A DNA stretch of 11,051 nt, taken from NCBI GenBank assembly GCA_011526395.1, contig WTHW01000025.1, positions 1,895 through 12,945 on the forward strand, given 5' to 3'. Position 1 is the first letter of the stretch. Each line of letters opens with the position of its first letter. Position numbers and translations under genes: made by a program. This stretch comes from Alphaproteobacteria bacterium. Lineage in GTDB: Bacteria; Pseudomonadota; Alphaproteobacteria; Puniceispirillales; Puniceispirillaceae. Below the pieces are notes generated by a model, which saw only the letters and a program-made list of their open reading frames with translations, ran no database searches and had not been told where the DNA came from. This document shows, in pieces, positions 7,783-11,051 of the stretch.

Positions 7783-7827
7783 GATAGACCTCACGATTGT
7801 CTTGAAAGTTAAAGCGAACTATAAACC

Positions 7828-7856
7828 GTTATACTGTTATTTAATAGCAAAATGAA
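7828..7856 (-). promoter_or_regulatory. Candidate promoter for glcB
   Basis: On the minus strand TTCATT (7856-7851) and TATAAC (7833-7828) are separated by exactly 17 bases. The -10 matches consensus at five of six positions; the -35 is weak. The predicted transcript would start near 7821 and have a leader of about 40 bases before the chosen ATG at 7782. The -35 element overlaps one arm of an inverted repeat. Confidence 0.35.
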
Positions 7857-7894
7857 AATGAACTTTCCATATTGTGGAATGCATTTCCATTTTC
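7854..7894. repeat. Nested inverted repeat between pgm and glcB
   Basis: Outer arms GAAAATG (7854-7860) and CATTTTC (7888-7894) enclose inner arms TTCCA (7865-7869) and TGGAA (7875-7879) around TATTG. As minus-strand RNA it could fold just after the pgm stop, but it is AT-rich and lacks a uniform U-tract, so it is at best a weak terminator. It also overlaps the candidate glcB -35 hexamer, so an operator role is equally possible. Confidence 0.4.
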
Positions 7895-7900
7895 AAAGCT

Positions 7901-9301
7901 TTATGGGTAATCCCACGTAATATTCTGCTCTGCAAGTGCTTGCTTCACATCTGCAATTTGTGCCTGAAGGCTTGCCTCATCAACACCTTCTGCGCGCACA
8001 ACAAGACAGGCTTCTGTGTTTGATGCTCGGATCAGCCACCATCCTGTCTCATCTTGCACTCTGATACCATCAATCGTTATCACTTGGCGATTGGGGTCCT
8101 TGCCAATGTTTGTTTCAGCATCATCAGCCAAATGCTTCATCACATCGAATTTAATCTCATCATCACATGGTACACGGCATTCTGGTGATGTAAAACTTGG
8201 CGGCAGGCTATCCATAAATTGGGTAATGGATTGCTTTGTTTGCACCATTGCGCGCAATACTCGCACAGCTACATAAAGCGCATCATCATATCCAAAATAG
8301 CCATCTTTGATAAAGATATGACCAGACATCTCGCCTGCTAATTGGCAATTTATCTCTGCCATTTTGGTTTTCATATGGCTGTGACCTGTTTTCCATAATT
8401 GGGTATTGCCACCAGCTTGTGTAATGATTTGCATCGCTGTTTGTGATGATTTGACATCAAATAATATTGTCTCGCCCGGGCATCGTGCTAGGAACTCAAC
8501 ACCTAAAAAGGCTGTTAATATATCACCTGGCACAGGGCGCCCTTTGGCATCAATCACACCAAGCCTGTCACCATCCCCATCAAAGCCAAGCCCGCAAATC
8601 GCGCCAATTTTATCACATGCTTCTTGTAAAAATGCCAAAGTATGAGGGTCTACAGGGTCGGGGTGATGATTGGGGAATGTCCCATCTACCTCTTCAAATA
8701 ACAACTCATGTTGACCTGATAATTTGGAAATCAGCGCACGCACACTAGGGCCAGCTGCCCCGTTGCCAGTATCCCAAACAAATTGACCATCCAATTCAAC
8801 CGCATCATCCAATAGGCGCGCGATATAATCATCAAAAATCTCATGCTCAACGTGGCTTCCCTTTGATGAAAGCGCAATTCCTTTTGCCATCATGGCGCCA
8901 AGCGTCTGAATATCACCAGCAAAAAATGACTTATGGCCAGCCACCATCTTAAACCCATTATAATCTTTTGGGTTGTGAGAGCCTGTGATTTGAATCGCCC
9001 CATCACAATCTAATGTGATATCAGCGAAATATAACATCGGCGTTGGCCCCATGCCGATGCTGATAACCTCAGCGCCGCCATCAACAAGCCCGCTCACCAA
9101 TGCCTCTGCCAACATAGGCGAGCTTGTCCTACCATCATAACCAACCGCGATTTTAACATGGTCTTTGCCTAATTTTTGTTTGATGATTTGTGCAAAGCCA
9201 GCACCAATTGCATAGGCATCTTCAGCAAATAATGTTTTGCCGATGATGCCTCTGATATCATAGGCACGCAAAATGGTGGGATGAAACTGATGTTGATACA
9301 T
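7901..9301 (-). CDS. Phosphomannomutase/phosphoglucomutase
   Basis: Alpha-D-phosphohexomutase that interconverts glucose-6-P/glucose-1-P and/or mannose-6-P/mannose-1-P, feeding nucleotide-sugar synthesis in the cytoplasm. The 466-residue protein closely tracks Pseudomonas AlgC (about 463 aa). It has AYDIRG near the N-terminus (13-18), the phosphoserine loop TGSHNP with Ser108 (same number as AlgC), the metal loop DGDGDR (241-246), the sugar-selectivity loop GEMSGH (323-328) and the phosphate-binding RASNTEA (425-431). An AGGA at 9310-9307 precedes the ATG by 5 bases. The gene starts 27 bp after the galU stop, so galU-pgm is very probably one operon supplying glucose-1-P to GalU. Whether it favours glucose or mannose substrates cannot be told; manB/algC or pgm would both be reasonable names. 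Confidence 0.94.
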   Translation of the reverse strand: MYQHQFHPTILRAYDIRGIIGKTLFAEDAYAIGAGFAQIIKQKLGKDHVKIAVGYDGRTSSPMLAEALVSGLVDGGAEVISIGMGPTPMLYFADITLDCDGAIQITGSHNPKDYNGFKMVAGHKSFFAGDIQTLGAMMAKGIALSSKGSHVEHEIFDDYIARLLDDAVELDGQFVWDTGNGAAGPSVRALISKLSGQHELLFEEVDGTFPNHHPDPVDPHTLAFLQEACDKIGAICGLGFDGDGDRLGVIDAKGRPVPGDILTAFLGVEFLARCPGETILFDVKSSQTAMQIITQAGGNTQLWKTGHSHMKTKMAEINCQLAGEMSGHIFIKDGYFGYDDALYVAVRVLRAMVQTKQSITQFMDSLPPSFTSPECRVPCDDEIKFDVMKHLADDAETNIGKDPNRQVITIDGIRVQDETGWWLIRASNTEACLVVRAEGVDEASLQAQIADVKQALAEQNITWDYP

Positions 9302-9328
9302 CTTAATCCTACAATCTTTTTTTATGGG

Positions 9329-10180
9329 TTAAATTTGCGTCGCTAGCCATGCTCGCAATTCATCTGCCATATCATCTCGCTCTAGGCTGAAAGCGATATT
9401 GGCCTTTTGAAAGCCAATTTTTGAGCCACAATCAAATCGTTTGCCTGAAAAACGATATCCAGAAAATGGTGATGCGCCAATGCGCGTTGCCAATGCATCT
9501 GTCAGTTGAATTTCACCGCCGACACCTGCTTCTTGTGCGCCTAACACATCAAATATCTCAGGCTCAATAATATAGCGCCCAATAACTGCAAGATTGGATG
9601 GTGCGTTCTGCGGTGATGGTTTTTCAACAATGCCATCGATTGTCACCATCGTGCCATCATCACTGCCAGCTGTCACAATACCATAGGATGAGGTATCTTC
9701 TTTTGGCACTTCCATGACAGCTACCATATTGCCGCCTTGATAATTATCAGTCATTTCCTTCAAAGCAGGCTGGCCTAGCACCAAATCATCTGCCAATAAG
9801 ACAGCCACTGGCTCATTACCAACCAGATGGCGCGCGCACCATACAGCATGACCTAATCCTGCTGGCTCTTGTTGCCTGACATAAGCCACAGTACCCGGCA
9901 CACGCATCATGTTACGCACAGTCTCTAGGGCTTCATGTTTTTGCTTTTGATGAAGTACAGCCTCAAGCTCAACGGAATGGTCAAAATGATCTTCAATGGC
10001 TGTCTTATTGCGACCTGTTACAAAGATAAATTCTTCTATGCCAGCTTCAATCGCTTCTTCAATCGCATATTGAATAAGAGGCTTATCGACAACAGGCAGC
10101 ATTTCCTTAGGCAGTGCTTTTGTTGCTGGCAAAAATCGCGTACCCAATCCGCCAACAGGAAAAATCGCCTTTTTGACCAT
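9329..10180 (-). CDS. galU: UTP-glucose-1-phosphate uridylyltransferase
   Basis: Forms UDP-glucose from UTP and glucose-1-P, the donor for polysaccharide synthesis and substrate of Ugd. I start it at ATG 10180 (283 aa), which gives the usual N-terminus MVKKAIFPVGGLGTRFLPAT. A Shine-Dalgarno AAGGGA (10192-10187) lies 6 bases upstream. The longer in-frame options are excluded because TTG 10249 coincides with the -35 hexamer and ATG 10225 lies in the -10 hexamer of the promoter described separately. Visible motifs are the nucleotide-binding GGLGTRFLP (10-18), PKEMLPVVDKP (24-34), a VLLADD block and the C-terminal FDCGSKIGF (249-257). pgm follows after 27 bp, and ugd is divergently encoded just beyond gmhA, completing the route to UDP-glucuronate. 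Confidence 0.96.
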   Translation of the reverse strand: MVKKAIFPVGGLGTRFLPATKALPKEMLPVVDKPLIQYAIEEAIEAGIEEFIFVTGRNKTAIEDHFDHSVELEAVLHQKQKHEALETVRNMMRVPGTVAYVRQQEPAGLGHAVWCARHLVGNEPVAVLLADDLVLGQPALKEMTDNYQGGNMVAVMEVPKEDTSSYGIVTAGSDDGTMVTIDGIVEKPSPQNAPSNLAVIGRYIIEPEIFDVLGAQEAGVGGEIQLTDALATRIGASPFSGYRFSGKRFDCGSKIGFQKANIAFSLERDDMADELRAWLATQI

Positions 10181-10220
10181 GACCAGTCCCTTCACGTGAC
10201 CATAAATATTTGCTTTCATT

Positions 10221-10249
10221 GTCATAAACCGCCATAAAGATGGGGTCAA
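10221..10249 (-). promoter_or_regulatory. Sigma70-type promoter for galU
   Basis: On the minus strand TTGACC (10249-10244, five of six to consensus) is followed after exactly 17 bases by TATGAC (10226-10221, four of six). Transcription would start near 10214, leaving a leader of roughly 35 bases before ATG 10180 that contains the palindrome TCACGTGA (10192-10199). The position fits the short galU start and the divergent arrangement with gmhA. On the gmhA side (10250-10347) I see no equally good promoter. Confidence 0.5.
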
Positions 10250-10347
10250 GGGACAGCCCTATGAAGCGCTGTTCACTTTTATGTGATGTTTCATGGCATT
10301 AAGCCCATCCTATCAGAGCCAATAGACATATGTGGTAGTATCAAAAG

Positions 10348-10917
10348 ATGATAAAAGAATTGCTCCTCGCCTCCGCTGCCGTAAAAGAACAAACGGCTAA
10401 TAAATTAAGTGAAACAGCAGATAAAGCTGCTGAGGCTATTGCCCAGTCATTACAATCAGGGGGCAAATTAATGCTATGTGGTAATGGCGGCTCTGCGGGT
10501 GATAGCCAGCATCTTGCCGCAGAATTTGTTGCGACTTTGGATCATCGCAATCCGCGTGACGGGCTTGCTGCTATTGCGCTGACAACTGACACCTCACTCA
10601 TCACAGCCTTTAGTAATGATTTTGGCTTTGATGGTATTTATGACAGGCAAGTGCAAACATTGGGCAAGTCAGGGGATGTGCTTATCGCCATTTCAACAAG
10701 TGGCAATTCAGAAAATGTGATAAGAGCGGCAAAGGTTGCACGTGAAAAACAAATCACCGTAATTGGCATGACTGGTGAAGATGGCGGCAAATTAGCAGCT
10801 GATAGTGATATCCTACTAAATGTGCCATCATCAAAAACAATGCATATCCAAGAAGCACATATCGCCCTTGGTCATGCCATCACAGCATCTGTTGAACAAA
10901 AACTTAATTTACTATAA
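10348..10917 (+). CDS. gmhA: Phosphoheptose isomerase (SIS domain, GmhA type)
   Basis: Converts sedoheptulose-7-P to D-glycero-D-manno-heptose-7-P, the first step of ADP-heptose synthesis for LPS core. The 189-residue protein is one SIS domain with a leading helix. It shows CGNGGSAGDSQH (44-55), the phosphate-binding STSGNS (116-121) and HIQEAH (166-171). The Zn/catalytic residues of E. coli GmhA (His61, Glu65, Gln172, His180) have counterparts here at His55, Glu59, Gln168 and His176, which supports an active isomerase over the related non-catalytic DiaA replication factor. No other heptose gene is visible. Divergent from galU; ugd follows after 42 bp, so gmhA-ugd is likely one transcript. 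The ribosome site is weak (GGTAG about 10 bases upstream). Confidence 0.88.
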   Translation: MIKELLLASAAVKEQTANKLSETADKAAEAIAQSLQSGGKLMLCGNGGSAGDSQHLAAEFVATLDHRNPRDGLAAIALTTDTSLITAFSNDFGFDGIYDRQVQTLGKSGDVLIAISTSGNSENVIRAAKVAREKQITVIGMTGEDGGKLAADSDILLNVPSSKTMHIQEAHIALGHAITASVEQKLNLL

Positions 10918-10959
10918 AACGCATCCACTATTACAAAGCACCATAAAAGAGGCTGAAAA

Positions 10960-11051
10960 ATGAAAATCGTTGTCATTGGCACAGGTTATGTAGGTCTTGT
11001 TTCTGGTACTTGTTTTTCAGAATTTGGGTTTGACGTTACTTGTGTTGACAA
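10960..11051 (+). CDS. ugd: UDP-glucose 6-dehydrogenase, 3' end outside window
   Basis: Only the first 30 codons are present. They encode a Rossmann N-terminus, MKIVVIGTGYVGLVSGTCFS, with the NAD-binding GTGYVG (7-12), then EFGFDVTCVD. This is the typical start of UDP-glucose/GDP-mannose dehydrogenases, and the wording is that of Ugd (UDP-glucose to UDP-glucuronate). A good Shine-Dalgarno AAGAGG (10947-10952) lies 7 bases before the ATG. It follows gmhA by 42 bp without a terminator. The neighbouring galU and pgm make UDP-glucose the most likely substrate; a GDP-mannose enzyme cannot be formally excluded from 30 residues. Confidence 0.85.
   Translation, partial: MKIVVIGTGYVGLVSGTCFSEFGFDVTCVD

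Noticed and set aside
10192..10199. TCACGTGA palindrome in the galU leader as an operator
   Set aside because: An 8-bp palindrome is common by chance (about 1 in 256 positions) and nothing else supports a bound factor.
10186..10254. GTCCCTT (10186-10192) and AAGGGAC (10248-10254) as paired operators flanking the galU promoter
   Set aside because: A 7-bp inverted match within a ~170-bp region is expected about once by chance, and the left copy is simply the Shine-Dalgarno.
10348..10917. SIS-domain protein as DiaA (replication initiation factor) rather than GmhA
   Set aside because: Counterparts of the GmhA Zn/catalytic residues (His55, Glu59, Gln168, His176) are all present, which favours the isomerase.

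Overview
The window is an ordinary, gene-dense stretch of a moderately AT-rich alphaproteobacterial chromosome. The best lineage marker is a full-length CcrM-type GANTC adenine methyltransferase directly downstream of rnhB. This enzyme, with its C-terminal RAMA-type domain, is the cell-cycle methyltransferase typical of Alphaproteobacteria. The base composition (visibly below 50 % GC) and gene set would fit a marine or Rhodospirillales/SAR116-like lineage, but the order cannot be fixed from this sequence alone. I see no mobile element, CRISPR array, tRNA, rRNA or prophage gene, and no gene that lacks a known family.

Layout. Positions 1-2434 (+) hold a compact run: the 3' part of a soluble lytic transglycosylase gene, then moaB after 3 bp, then rnhB after 28 bp. 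A 214-bp intergenic region follows, with a CTAG-rich palindrome cluster, an AT-rich promoter-like block and one GANTC site. ccrM (2649-3740, +) follows it. ccrM converges on a minus-strand block with only 17 bp between the stop codons. In transcription order, right to left, that block is galU (start 10180), pgm/manB (start 9301), glcB for malate synthase G (start 7782), apt (start 5556) and a UMF1/Atg22-like MFS transporter (start 4987). Diverging from galU across about 170 bp, a plus-strand unit begins with gmhA (10348-10917) and continues into ugd, which is cut by the window end.

How the genes fit together. galU, pgm and ugd form a nucleotide-sugar module: glucose-6-P to glucose-1-P to UDP-glucose to UDP-glucuronate. 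gmhA supplies the first committed heptose intermediate, so 7.9-11 kb is an envelope/polysaccharide precursor region organised around one divergent promoter. glcB (glyoxylate to malate) and apt (adenine salvage) are metabolic genes behind it. glcB has its own plausible promoter, while apt and the MFS gene probably read from upstream. The left block mixes peptidoglycan turnover, molybdenum cofactor biosynthesis, RNA-DNA hybrid repair and cell-cycle DNA methylation.

Two starts were moved. galU begins at 10180 rather than at upstream in-frame starts that fall inside its promoter. glcB begins at 7782, where a Shine-Dalgarno sits at the right distance and the catalytic residues take the same numbers as in E. 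coli. The observations most worth checking are the control architecture in front of ccrM and a 14-bp tandem duplication that places a five-codon mini-ORF against the MFS start. No undescribed system was found.
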